Below, piece after piece: positions 8,931 to 18,426 of a DNA stretch of 64,000 nucleotides. Within the stretch, counting starts at the first letter, position 1. The number at the start of each line of letters is the position of its first letter. Made by a program: the position numbers and the translations under genes. This stretch comes from Verrucomicrobiaceae bacterium (lineage in GTDB: Bacteria; Verrucomicrobiota; Verrucomicrobiia; Verrucomicrobiales; Verrucomicrobiaceae): the NCBI GenBank assembly GCA_016713245.1, contig JADJPM010000004.1, positions 2,914,001 to 2,978,000 of the forward strand. The letters are read 5' to 3'. The notes beneath the pieces are model-generated. The model was not told the origin of the DNA. It saw nothing but the letters and a program-made list of their open reading frames with translations, and ran no database searches.

Positions 8931-11900
8931 TCAAGGAGGAGCCATCACCTTCAGTCGCACAAAACGGTGTCCCGTCGTTCCGGCAGGCAAGCTCGCCTTC
9001 ACCTGCTGCACAGTGCCGTTGTCAGAGAGGAGCTGCTCCGTCACGCCGACACTGCTCCAGCTTGTGCCCGGCAGCGTGTCGCTCCATTCCACGGTGAAGG
9101 TGGCACCGGCATTCAGCGCGGAGACGCTGCGGGTGTAGGTGAACTCAAACACCGCGCCGTTGAGCGTGGTGGTGATGGGCAGGGGGCTGGCTGCGGTGGG
9201 ATTAAGATTGCAGGCCCACTCAATGAGGTTGGGCAAGCCGTCCTTGTCATAGTCGAAGCTGTCGGCGGCGTTGCCGGTGTTGCTGCTGGTGCCGAAGTAT
9301 AGCTGCCGCCAGCCTTGCTGAACGCCGTCGATATCACCGATGTATTTCACCAAAGCGAAATCATAGTTTCTACCGTTCCAAGCGTAGCCCGCGACCATGA
9401 TGGAGCCATCGCTCTGCAAGGCGACATCCATTCCCTGGTCGTCGCTGCTGCCGAGGGCGGTGGTCGTCTTGCCCGTGCCGTAGAAGGTGCTGTCCGCGCT
9501 GCCATCGACGTTGTAGCGGGCCAGGGCGAAGTCATTGTTGCTGCCATTGTGGGAGAAGCCGGCGAGCATCAGCTTGCCGTCGCGCTGGATGGCCAGCCCA
9601 TACGCCCCGTCATTACCACCGCCGATGTTGGTGGTGACCTTGCCGGTTCCGCTGCCGAAGGTGGCGGTGTCGAGACTGCCATCGCTGTTGTAGCGCACGA
9701 GCGCGAAATCGGAGTTCGGATACGAGCCTGCGTAGCCGCCCACCACGATCTTGCCATCACCCTGCACCACCACGCCATAGGCCTCGTCATTGCCACTGCT
9801 GACGGTGGTGACGGCCTTACCCGTGGTATTGAAGGTCGTGTCCAGCGTGCCGTTCGTGGTGTAGCGCGCCACAGCAAAATCGTAGTTGCTGCCCAGGGTG
9901 GAACCTGCGACGACGATTCTCCCATCGGTCTGCAACGCCACGCCGAGACCGAAATCATCCCCGCTGCCAATGGGCGAGGTCTGCTTGCCGTTTGTTCCAA
10001 ACGTGCCATCCAGCGTGCCATTCGTGAGCAGACGTACCACCGCAAAATCATGGTTGCTCCCGTTATACGAGGATCCGGCCAGTATGATCCGCCCGTCGGG
10101 CTGAATCGCAACGGCACGAGCATCATCGATGCTCGTACCCACCTCGTACACCATCCTTCCGATGCCTCCCGTCAGGCTGGGATCGGGCTGCCCGGTCGTT
10201 GTGAGCCGTGCCAGAGCAAAAAAGCGCCTTCCTCCGGTATATGCCTGGCCCACCACGATGATCTTACCATCCGGTTGCAACGCCACAGCTCGCCCGTAAT
10301 CGGAGTCTCCAAAGAAATCGATCGTCACCTTCCCACCCGTGCCAAAGCTAGCGTCCGGCGTGCCATCGGTGTTGAACCGGGCCACGGCGAAGTCATTGAT
10401 CGTCGCGGAGTCGATGAAGCCCGCCACCACGGTTTTTCCATCTGCCTGCACCGCCACCGCATGACCGTAGTCATTGGAGGTTCCTATGGGTGCTCCAACG
10501 ATGCCGGTGGTGCCGAAATCGGGATCAATGCTGCCCGGTTCGTCCTCGTGATAAAGTGCCAGAATCTCCGTGCCGGTCAGTCCACGGTTGTAAATGCGCA
10601 GGTCATCCACCGCGCCAGCAAAGACGCTGTTGAAGTCCCGCGTGCCGATACGCAGCGGAGCGCTGCCATTGCCTGGCGTCACGGGAAAGCTGCTGCCTGG
10701 ATCAAAGGTGTCTTGATCCCGCTGCACTCCGTTCTTGAACCAGGTGATCCTCTGAGTGGCGGTGTTGATCACCGCCAAACAGTGAATCCACTGGCCCGCT
10801 GTCAGAGCGTCCTGGAAATAGCTGCCCGCGCCTGTGCCGCCCGCAGGATTGAAGAGATAGCTGCTCATGCGGTTCACGCGGCTGGGCATATCCGTGTTGT
10901 CCGCGCTGTAAATGCGCATAGCCCACTCATGCTGGCCGGGCATCCCCTTGCCCATCCAGTGGACGTAGCCGGTTCCCTCCTTCGCGCTAAAGAGGAGATT
11001 ATTGCTGCCATCCAGCGAGGTGCCGTCTGGCCGCACCCAGGCGGAGATGGTCAGATGTCCGGTGGTCGTTGCGCTGAATGCATCGCTGTCGGGAATCTCG
11101 ATGTAGTTCGAGGTGCCATTGAAGAAGTAGGCGCTGCCCGGTCTGCCAAGGCGGTCCGGCGCGGGCACGGCACCAGACACCGTCCCGTGCAGTGTGCCGA
11201 CACTGTCATTGGCATTGCCATTGAAGCGGTAGCGCGCGACCAGCCCGACGGTGGGAAAACTCTCCCCCCGGGTGAGCAGCACCGAATAAGACTTCGTGCT
11301 CGCATCCTGTGCCGTGACCATGACCGTGAACATGTTGGCACCAGGAGTGAGGGGGATCGGCACGCTGGCCGTGCCGGAGGACACGGGAGTGCCATTGACG
11401 GTGATGGTGGCATTTGCGTCTGCCTTCACCGGCGTCACGGTGATCGAACCCACGTAATACGGAACGCTGGCGGAATACGCCGTCGTTGCGGCTGAAAAGG
11501 AGGGAGACAAGGTGCCAGTGCTGAGGGAGAGCGCCGAGAGATTGGCATTGTTGCTCAGCGTGACGAACGTTCCGTCGGTGGTGTTGCTCGTACCCGCGCT
11601 GTTGGTGGCAGTGAGGCGGTAGTGATAAAGCGTGCCCCGTGTGAGGCCGGTGAGATTGGCGGAGACATTTTGCGGACTGCTGCCGTCATTGGGCGTGAGG
11701 ATCACGCTCGCGCTGCTGCCGTAGGCAGCCGTCAGGCCGAAGTCGAACTGGGCAGCCGTGACGCTTTCGTTGGGATTGACCGTGGCGTTGAGCGTGGCGG
11801 TGGTGGCGGTGACGCCAGTGGCGGCGGCAAGCCCCACCACCGGACGGAGATCGCCAAGGTAGCGCACCAGGGCGAAATCATTGTTGCTGCCGTTGTTGGA

Positions 11901-14900
11901 GATACCAGCCACGACGACACGGCCATTGGGTTGGACGGCCAAGGCCTTGCCAATGTCATTGCCGCTGCCCACGGGTGTGATCACCTTGCCAGTGCCGTAG
12001 AAGGAGTTGTCTGGTGTCCCATCGGCGTGGTAGCGCAGCAGGGCGAAGTCGCTGTTGGGAGGTGTTCCGGCATACCCGGCGGCGAGTATCTTGCCATCGC
12101 TCTGCAAGGCCACCTCATAGAGTTCGTCATAGCCCGCACTGAGGGGGATGACCAGCTTGCCTGTGCCGTTGAAGGTCGTGTCCGGGATGCCGCTGGTGGT
12201 GTAGCGCACCAGCACGGAATCATAGCCCCCCCCCACCTCCGTAGATCCGGCCACGATGAACTTGCCATCGGGTTGAATGGCGATGCTATACGCATAGTCG
12301 TTGCTGGAGCCGCTGATCGGGGTGGTGGCCTTGCCGTCGGTGCCGAAGCTGCTGTCCCGGCTGCCATCGCTGTTGTAACGCACCAGCGCAAAGTCCCAGT
12401 TGCTGCCGTTGTGGGAGAATCCGGCCACGATGATCTTGCCATCGCTTTGCAGCTTCACTTCCTGAGCGCTTTCGTCGCCCGTGCCGATGGGAGTGATCAC
12501 CTTGCCCCCGGTTCCGAAGCTGCTGTCCGGCACACCCGCACTGGTGTAGCGCACCAGGGCAATGTCCTCCGTGCCCGCGCTAACGGTGCGCCCGGCGACC
12601 ACGATCTTCCCATCCGTCTGGATGGCCACACTGTAGGCGTAGTCGCCAGCGATCACTGGCGTGACCACCTTTCCTCCAGTGCCAAAACTGCCGTCGGGCG
12701 AGCCATCGGTATTGTAGCGTGCCACGGCAAAGCGATGAGTGCCGCTGGCGGAGCGTCCTGCGACGACGATCTTGCCGTCGCTTTGCAGGGCCACGGCAAA
12801 AGCGTCGTCATCTTCGCTGCCAAAGGGCGTGATCACCTTGCAACCGGTGCCAAAGCTCGTGTCTGGCGAGCCGTCCGCGTTGTAGCGCACTACGGCAAAA
12901 TCATCGTTGTTGCTGCCGTCGATCGTGTAACCCACGGCAATAATCTTCCCGTCCGGTTGCACCACCACGCCCTCTGCCGAGTCATCGCCATTGCCGATGG
13001 GAGTGGTGACGATGCCCTGGGTGCCGAAGGAGAAGTCGCGATCTCCTGGTCCCGCAGTGGCAGCGCGTGTCACCGTCACGTTGTAGGTCTGGATCGTCGT
13101 TCCGTCCTGCGCGGTGACGATGACGGGGATCGCGTTGTCTCCAACGGTCAGATTGACGGGCACACTGGCCGTGCCGGAAGCCGTAGCGCTGCCGTTCACG
13201 GTGATCGTGGCATTCGCCTGTTGGCGTGTCGGAGTGATAGTGACGCTGGTGGTCGAGAAAGACACCGCCGCCGTGTAACTGATCGTGCCAGGGGCAAACG
13301 GTGGCGAGAGTGAACCGCTGCTGAAGGTGAGCGCGGAGAGGTTCGCGTTGCTGCTCAGCGTGGTGAAGGTGCCATCGCTGGTGCTGCTGGCACCTGCGGC
13401 GTTGGTGGCCGTGAGACGGTAGTGGTAAAGAGTGCCTGAGGTAAGGCTGCTGAGATTGGCACTGACGTTCTGTGCGCTGGTGCCGTTGCTGGGGGAGAGC
13501 GTGACGCTGGCCGTGCTGCCATAGCTGATGGTAGTGCCGTATTCGAACTGCGCGGTGGTGGTGATACCGTTTGGGTTCGCGGTGCCACTAAGCGTGGCGG
13601 TGGTGGAGACGATGTTAGACGACGCACCGAGAGTAACGACGGGCGGCTTATCCCCCAGGAGCTGGATAAGCGCAAAGTCCTGCACGCCCGTGCTTATCAC
13701 GCTGGTTCCCACGACGAGGATATTGCCGCCGGCGGGAATGGCCACGCTCCTGCCCCCGTCATAGCCACTGCCGATGGCCACCGTGACTTTGCCCCCTGTT
13801 CCAAAACTGGTATCAAGCGCCCCATTGACCTGATAACGAGTGACGGTGAAATCTACGTTTCCAGCTGTCGTGCTTTCACCGGCAACAAGGATTTTCCCAT
13901 CGCTCTGAAGCGCTGTGGACGTGCCCGTGTCACTGCCCGCGCCCACCGGAGTGGTCACCTTGCCCGTTGTGTTGAAGGTCGTGTCCAGCGATCCATTGGC
14001 GTTGTATCGCGCCACAGCGAAATCGACGCTGCCGGAGACCGATGCTCGTCCCGCTGCCACGATCCTTCCATCTGCCAGCACTGCCACACTGTTGCACGTG
14101 CTGCTAACCCCTATGGCGGTGGTTACCTTTCCCGTGCTGTTGAAACTGGTGTCGAGACTGCCATCGGAATTGTATCGCACTAGCGCGTATTGTGAGAGGT
14201 TGCTTTGATAAGCGTCTCCCCCAAGAATGATTTTTCCATCCGCCTGCAAAGCCATGCCGTAACAGGAGTTGTCATAGCCCGCCAATACTGTCGTCACAAC
14301 TTTTCCTCCGGTGCCAAAGCTGCTGTCCAAGGAGCCGTTGGACAAATAACGCACGACGGCAAAATCGGAAAGGTTCGTGTTGACCGAGTTGGTGCAGAAT
14401 CCGGCCACCAATATCTTGCCATCGGATTGTATCGCGACTCTTTGGCCATAGTCCGTGATGCTGCTGATCGCCGTACTTACCTTGCCGCTCGTGCCGAATC
14501 CCGTGTCCAAGCTGCCGCTGGCATTGTAGCGAACCACCGCAAAGTCCAAGTCACCGGAGGTGTTCTCAGCTATTCCTGCTGCGACGATCTTTCCGTCGGA
14601 CTGAATCGCCAAGTCATGCACTTCATCCAGTTCCCCATTGAAGTCTGTCAGCACTCTGCCTCCCGACCCAAAGCTCGAATCGAGCGTGCCGTTCGAATTG
14701 TAGCGTAACACAGCGAAATCTTCCCTTGTGCCCGGGACATAAGAGGAACCGCCCACCACTACCTTTCCGTCACCCTGCACCACCACCGCATAACCATCAT
14801 CCCAGTCATTGATCGATGTCACGACCTTACCGTTCGTGCCAAAGGATGAATCGAGCGCCCCAGGTGCGGCGTGGACGCTGGTGAAGCCCAGCCACAGCAG

Positions 14901-14930
14901 GGCAGACGATGAAATGAGGAGTGTTTTCAT
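8931..14930 (-). CDS. Giant secreted delta-60 repeat / cadherin-like / LamG protein
   Basis: 1999 residues with a clear signal peptide (MKTLLISSSALLWLGFTSVHA). Three blocks of ~55-60-residue delta-60 repeats (core pattern DGKIVVAG...FALVRYNxDGSLDxxFGxxGKV) occupy roughly residues 28-430, 640-1030 and 1475-1890 and should fold as beta-propellers. Blocks 1 and 2 are each followed by a fibronectin-like module (YHYRLTATNAAG) and a cadherin-like beta-sandwich (ANLSALTFSSGSLSP). A LamG/concanavalin-type module lies at about 1245-1470. The C-terminus ends in a module seen in this lineage (DYDKDGLPNLIEWACNLNP) followed by an Ig-like strand region. No catalytic residues are evident. Likely surface or extracellular binding protein. 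The DNA repeats make it prone to recombination or assembly collapse. Confidence 0.85.
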   Translation of the reverse strand: MKTLLISSSALLWLGFTSVHAAPGALDSSFGTNGKVVTSINDWDDGYAVVVQGDGKVVVGGSSYVPGTREDFAVLRYNSNGTLDSSFGSGGRVLTDFNGELDEVHDLAIQSDGKIVAAGIAENTSGDLDFAVVRYNASGSLDTGFGTSGKVSTAISSITDYGQRVAIQSDGKILVAGFCTNSVNTNLSDFAVVRYLSNGSLDSSFGTGGKVVTTVLAGYDNSCYGMALQADGKIILGGDAYQSNLSQYALVRYNSDGSLDTSFNSTGKVTTAIGVSSTCNSVAVLADGRIVAAGRASVSGSVDFAVARYNANGSLDTTFNTTGKVTTPVGAGSDTGTSTALQSDGKILVAGESTTAGNVDFTVTRYQVNGALDTSFGTGGKVTVAIGSGYDGGRSVAIPAGGNILVVGTSVISTGVQDFALIQLLGDKPPVVTLGASSNIVSTTATLSGTANPNGITTTAQFEYGTTISYGSTASVTLSPSNGTSAQNVSANLSSLTSGTLYHYRLTATNAAGASSTSDGTFTTLSSNANLSALTFSSGSLSPPFAPGTISYTAAVSFSTTSVTITPTRQQANATITVNGSATASGTASVPVNLTVGDNAIPVIVTAQDGTTIQTYNVTVTRAATAGPGDRDFSFGTQGIVTTPIGNGDDSAEGVVVQPDGKIIAVGYTIDGSNNDDFAVVRYNADGSPDTSFGTGCKVITPFGSEDDDAFAVALQSDGKIVVAGRSASGTHRFAVARYNTDGSPDGSFGTGGKVVTPVIAGDYAYSVAIQTDGKIVVAGRTVSAGTEDIALVRYTSAGVPDSSFGTGGKVITPIGTGDESAQEVKLQSDGKIIVAGFSHNGSNWDFALVRYNSDGSRDSSFGTDGKATTPISGSSNDYAYSIAIQPDGKFIVAGSTEVGGGYDSVLVRYTTSGIPDTTFNGTGKLVIPLSAGYDELYEVALQSDGKILAAGYAGTPPNSDFALLRYHADGTPDNSFYGTGKVITPVGSGNDIGKALAVQPNGRVVVAGISNNGSNNDFALVRYLGDLRPVVGLAAATGVTATTATLNATVNPNESVTAAQFDFGLTAAYGSSASVILTPNDGSSPQNVSANLTGLTRGTLYHYRLTATNSAGTSNTTDGTFVTLSNNANLSALSLSTGTLSPSFSAATTAYSASVPYYVGSITVTPVKADANATITVNGTPVSSGTASVPIPLTPGANMFTVMVTAQDASTKSYSVLLTRGESFPTVGLVARYRFNGNANDSVGTLHGTVSGAVPAPDRLGRPGSAYFFNGTSNYIEIPDSDAFSATTTGHLTISAWVRPDGTSLDGSNNLLFSAKEGTGYVHWMGKGMPGQHEWAMRIYSADNTDMPSRVNRMSSYLFNPAGGTGAGSYFQDALTAGQWIHCLAVINTATQRITWFKNGVQRDQDTFDPGSSFPVTPGNGSAPLRIGTRDFNSVFAGAVDDLRIYNRGLTGTEILALYHEDEPGSIDPDFGTTGIVGAPIGTSNDYGHAVAVQADGKTVVAGFIDSATINDFAVARFNTDGTPDASFGTGGKVTIDFFGDSDYGRAVALQPDGKIIVVGQAYTGGRRFFALARLTTTGQPDPSLTGGIGRMVYEVGTSIDDARAVAIQPDGRIILAGSSYNGSNHDFAVVRLLTNGTLDGTFGTNGKQTSPIGSGDDFGLGVALQTDGRIVVAGSTLGSNYDFAVARYTTNGTLDTTFNTTGKAVTTVSSGNDEAYGVVVQGDGKIVVGGYAGSYPNSDFALVRYNSDGSLDTATFGSGTGKVTTNIGGGNDGAYGLAIQRDGKLMLAGFSHNGSNNDFALARYNVDGSADSTFYGTGKTTTALGSSDDQGMDVALQSDGSIMVAGYAWNGRNYDFALVKYIGDIDGVQQGWRQLYFGTSSNTGNAADSFDYDKDGLPNLIEWACNLNPTAASPLPITTTLNGAVFEFTYTRSVSALNAGATFTVEWSDTLPGTSWSSVGVTEQLLSDNGTVQQVKASLPAGTTGHRFVRLKVMAPP

Positions 14931-15033
14931 GAGGAGAGAGCAGCAGTAGACGAGGTGACAAGCGGGTAGGCAGCCTCAATCAGGCGGCAAAGGCGCGGGC
15001 ATGGGAGAGTAACGACGTGTGTGTGCCGGCTGC

Positions 15034-15264
15034 TCACTCCCCCGGCGCGTTCGGGGCGTTGGTGATCCAGGGTTGGCCGTGGACGTCCAGATGCACGCTG
15101 GCGGCTTGGGAGGACTCCAGGACGGCGATCAATGCGGCGAGCCGCGCGGGCGGGAGGTCTTTGCTGACCGTCTGGCTGCCGTCGGTGTATTGCAGGGCCA
15201 GTTCAGTGTCGTCGGAGTTGATAGCGGCGGTGGCACGCCAGGAGCGGATAGGTTTGGCATTCAT
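15034..15264 (-). CDS. Small hypothetical protein
   Basis: 76 residues, soluble, no signal peptide or membrane segment. A mixed alpha/beta sequence contains LALQYTDGSQTVSKDLPPAR and ends in ITNAPNAPGE. I do not recognise a family. It lies between the giant delta-60 gene and a small lipoprotein gene, all on the minus strand, with 70 bp to the lipoprotein stop. Codon use resembles the neighbours, which favours a real gene, but the assignment rests on frame and context only. Confidence 0.45.
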   Translation of the reverse strand: MNAKPIRSWRATAAINSDDTELALQYTDGSQTVSKDLPPARLAALIAVLESSQAASVHLDVHGQPWITNAPNAPGE

Positions 15265-15334
15265 GGTAGTTGGATGGGTGAGGAGGATCTAAAGACGGGG
15301 AAACTTGCGAACTGGAGAAGCGGAGTGATGGACG

Positions 15335-15730
15335 TTAGTTCCCCAGCGCCGCGGCCTGCTGGTCGAGCTTGCGGGCGGCTTCCAGGTATTGCTCGCGCTG
15401 AGGGCTGGGGGATTGGGCGGCGGCCTGGCGGTAAGCGGCGGCGGAGGCTTCGTATTGGGCGCGGATGCCGGGGGCGCTGCCGCCGGACTCGAAGGCGGTG
15501 GCATTGAAGTCCACGTTGGACTGCTGAGACTGCGCCCGGGGTGGCGGCGTGGGATTGAACGGTTTGACGTTGGCCGGGTTTCCCGCACTGCTGGCGTTGG
15601 ATACGATGTTGCGATTTGGTGCTGCCTGCTGCGGCGCTTCATGAGAAACCGGCTGCGTGGCACAGGAGGTGATAAAGGCGGCGAAGACTGGCAGGAGTTG
15701 GTGCCAGTTGATGATGCGTTTTGTGGTCAT
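15335..15730 (-). CDS. Small lipoprotein
   Basis: 131 residues counted from the Met of MTTKRIINWHQLL. The frame is open 76 codons further upstream, but that extension would run into the divergent kinase promoter and is basic and unstructured, so the inner Met is preferred. Hydrophobic segment LLPVFAAFITSC ends at a lipobox-type cysteine, so the protein is probably lipidated by LspA. The mature part is low-complexity (Pro, Asn, Gln, Ser), then a short helical segment, AQYEASAAAYRQAAAQS, that resembles a single TPR-like helix pair. It is divergent from the kinase gene with about 150 bp between. Function unknown. Confidence 0.65.
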   Translation of the reverse strand: MTTKRIINWHQLLPVFAAFITSCATQPVSHEAPQQAAPNRNIVSNASSAGNPANVKPFNPTPPPRAQSQQSNVDFNATAFESGGSAPGIRAQYEASAAAYRQAAAQSPSPQREQYLEAARKLDQQAAALGN

Positions 15731-15876
15731 GGGAGGTGTCTGGTTTCGGGCTGAGGCAAAGGGCCTCAACCGGACAAACCAAGCCCGTGAAGAATCGTGA
15801 CAGACTTTTTCACCAAGTCTCCGATGGAGGTTTGCGCCTTGCCAACGGGTGAACAGCGGGGCAAACATATGCCCCC

Positions 15877-18387
15877 ATGAACACCGAATCTGATTCTGGC
15901 GACGACGCTCTGGCGGAGGGGCAAACCTTGAAGATGTCGCCCGATCAAATGCAGGCATTGCTGGCGGCAGGTGGTCAGGGCGTGACCCGCGAGTTGCGCG
16001 GCTGGCACCCGCCTTCGGTGGAGGCTCTTCAGAAGATGCTGCCGCAGTATGAGATCGCCGAGTTCATCGCGCGAGGTGGCATGGGGGCGGTTTACAAGGG
16101 CGTGCAGCGTGCGCTGGACCGCACGGTGGCCATCAAGATCCTGCCGCCCGACATCGTGGAGGATGGCGAGGCGAACTATGTGCAACGCTTCAAGCAGGAG
16201 GCGCGCGCGATGGCGAAGTTCAAGCATCCTGGAATCGTCACTGTGTATGACGCGGGGGAGGTGGAACTCGGAAAGACAAGGAGACAGGGAGAAGAGGAGA
16301 CTCGGAGACAGGGACACGGAGAGCCGGGCGGATCACTGCTCTACTTCGTGATGGAGTTCATCGAGGGCACGGATGTGGCGCATCTCGTGGCCACTCACGG
16401 CCAGCTCCCGCCCGAGCAGGCCATCCGCATCACGACGGCCGTGTGTGATGCTCTGGCCTACGCGCACGCTCGCGGCGTGGTGCACCGGGACATCAAGCCC
16501 TCGAACATCATGATCGATGCCGATGGGCAGGTAAAGGTGGCGGACTTCGGCCTGGCCAAGATCACGACACATGAACCAGGCGGTATCACCAAGAGCAGCG
16601 TGACGATGGGCACGCCGGACTTCGTGGCCCCGGAGACGCTGATCGCCGGCACGCTCGTCGATCAGCGCGCGGACATCTACGCGGTAGGTGTGATGCTGTA
16701 CCAGATGCTCACCGGCCACATCCCGCGCGGCCGTTTCTCCCCCATCAGCGCCGTGGTGCCGAAGAGTGATCCGAAGCTCGATGCCATCGTGGACAAGGCG
16801 ATGCAGACCGACCGCGAGAAGCGCTACAGCAGCGCGGTGGAGATGAAGGCGGATGTGGAGAGCATGACAAGGAGCGACGGTTTGCAACGGCCGCCATCCC
16901 ACGCCCCGGCGGTTGCAAACCGCCGCTCCTTGATCTTCGCGCTGGCGGCGCTGTTGGTGATCGGATTCGGCGGCTGGTCGATGTTGAAAAGGCCACCGAA
17001 GCCCGACGCTTCCTCGGCTCTAGATTTGTTGACTCTCGTGGAAGTGAAACGAGATGCGATCTACGGCACGTGGCAGAAAACGCCCGCTGGCCTGTCCATC
17101 GCGCGGACATCCGTCGGCACGGCGGGTGAGGGTGATCCGCGTGTGGAGTTCCCTTTCGAGGTGCCGGTCGCTTATGATTACGAAATGGAGTTCACGCCGC
17201 AGGATGAGGGAGCTGGCATCAAACAAATATTCTCAGCAGGCGGTCGCAATGGCGCCTGGGTGATGGACTTCGGCGAAGAGGCCCAGCCCATGATGGTGCT
17301 GGACCGTGTGAGCGGGGTGCATCCAGGGAGCAGCGCGGAGACCACGGTCAAACGAACGCACCGCCTGACTCCGGGCACACGCTACCGTTCGCGCATCGAA
17401 GTGCGTGAGGGAGAGCTGGCCTTCTTTCTCAATGACGAGCCGCTGCTGCGCTGGAAGGGAGACTTTTCCCAGCTTAGCGTCGATTCCGCGAAGGCATTAC
17501 GCAGCGCCTCCCACCTCGGTGTGGCCGCCACGCAGCGGGATGTCGTCTTCCACAAGATCACCGTTCAGGTTGCGACCGGTGACCACGCTCTCACGGGCGC
17601 AGCTACCACGCCACATGGGCCGCGCTGGTCCCGGATGCCGACCGAAGAGGAGAAGAAGCTGGCCTTCACCAACACGCTGGGGATGAAGTTCGTGCCGGTG
17701 CCGGGGACGGAGGTGCTCTTCTGCATCCATGAGACGCGGAAGGCGGACTATGCGGCCTACGCGGCGGGGGTGCCGGGTGTGGATGCGACGTGGCGTCAGC
17801 CGACGTTTTATCGTGACACACCCGTGAGCCCCACGCCGGAGCACCCGGTGGTGTGGGTGAGCCTGGAGGATGCGCAGGGCTTCTGCACCTGGCTGACTGA
17901 GAAAGAGGGGCGCAAGTATCGCCTCCCCTCTGACTATGAGTGGAGCTGCGCCGTGGGCATCGCCGAGCGTGAGGATCGGGAGGCGCTGCCGACAGCACGA
18001 GGGGCGCAATTTGTGCCTGACTTCGCCTGGGGCACCGACTGGCCGCCTCCAAAGGGCGCGGGAAATATCGGGGACGAGACGCTCAAGCGCGTGACAGGCC
18101 AGGAGCCGGTGATCACGGGTTACGACGATGGCTTTGCCACCACGGCGCCCGTGATGAGCTTTCCTCCCAATGCACTGGGCATCCACGATCTGGCCGGCAA
18201 TGTGTGGGAGTGGTGCCCGGACTGGTTTGACTCTCGGCATAAGCATTTGGTCAGGCGGGGCAGCAGCTACGACAACGGCCACCCGGCCCCGCAGCGTGCG
18301 TATGTCGCTGCCTGTGTGCGGAATCCATCACCGACGGATCACCGCAGTGAGGACGGCGGCTTCCGCATCGTGGCGGAGAAGCCTTGA
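15877..18387 (+). CDS. Ser/Thr protein kinase fused to an FGE/sulfatase-modifying-like domain
   Basis: 836 residues. The kinase domain (about 58-330) has the glycine loop GGMGAVYKG, the ATP lysine in VAIKIL (~87), the catalytic loop HRDIKPSN (~205) and DFG (~224). A single membrane helix lies at ~350-370 (SLIFALAALLVIGFGGWSML). A beta-sandwich DUF1080/LamG-like region follows (~385-570), then a formylglycine-generating-enzyme-like domain (~590-836) with NTLGMKF, AGNVWEWCPDW and the terminal GGFRIV. Two stretches look inserted in frame: Arg/Gly/Glu-rich repeats at ~131-150 between kinase strands beta4 and beta5, and a palindrome-encoded linker at ~331-352 just before the membrane helix. The sigma factor gene lies 39 bp downstream, a frequent pairing in this phylum. 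Substrate unknown; the FGE domain may be a sensor rather than an enzyme. Confidence 0.85.
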   Translation: MNTESDSGDDALAEGQTLKMSPDQMQALLAAGGQGVTRELRGWHPPSVEALQKMLPQYEIAEFIARGGMGAVYKGVQRALDRTVAIKILPPDIVEDGEANYVQRFKQEARAMAKFKHPGIVTVYDAGEVELGKTRRQGEEETRRQGHGEPGGSLLYFVMEFIEGTDVAHLVATHGQLPPEQAIRITTAVCDALAYAHARGVVHRDIKPSNIMIDADGQVKVADFGLAKITTHEPGGITKSSVTMGTPDFVAPETLIAGTLVDQRADIYAVGVMLYQMLTGHIPRGRFSPISAVVPKSDPKLDAIVDKAMQTDREKRYSSAVEMKADVESMTRSDGLQRPPSHAPAVANRRSLIFALAALLVIGFGGWSMLKRPPKPDASSALDLLTLVEVKRDAIYGTWQKTPAGLSIARTSVGTAGEGDPRVEFPFEVPVAYDYEMEFTPQDEGAGIKQIFSAGGRNGAWVMDFGEEAQPMMVLDRVSGVHPGSSAETTVKRTHRLTPGTRYRSRIEVREGELAFFLNDEPLLRWKGDFSQLSVDSAKALRSASHLGVAATQRDVVFHKITVQVATGDHALTGAATTPHGPRWSRMPTEEEKKLAFTNTLGMKFVPVPGTEVLFCIHETRKADYAAYAAGVPGVDATWRQPTFYRDTPVSPTPEHPVVWVSLEDAQGFCTWLTEKEGRKYRLPSDYEWSCAVGIAEREDREALPTARGAQFVPDFAWGTDWPPPKGAGNIGDETLKRVTGQEPVITGYDDGFATTAPVMSFPPNALGIHDLAGNVWEWCPDWFDSRHKHLVRRGSSYDNGHPAPQRAYVAACVRNPSPTDHRSEDGGFRIVAEKP

Positions 18388-18426
18388 CCTTGACCGAGCC
18401 CGCATCTTCAATCGAACCACAAGCAC

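Noticed and set aside
7513..9138. 541-residue plus-strand ORF opposite the DUF1501 gene
   Set aside because: It is an antisense shadow: high-GC codon structure of the minus-strand gene keeps the opposite frame open, and the translation is Arg/His/Ala-rich without any family signature.
9315..13313. Long plus-strand ORFs (726 and 563 residues) opposite the delta-60 protein
   Set aside because: They mirror the 55-60-residue repeats of the real gene and have no signal peptide or motif of their own.
9500..14900. Possible CRISPR array in the delta-60 gene
   Set aside because: The repeats are coding, about 165-180 bp long and divergent, without short identical direct repeats and unique spacers.
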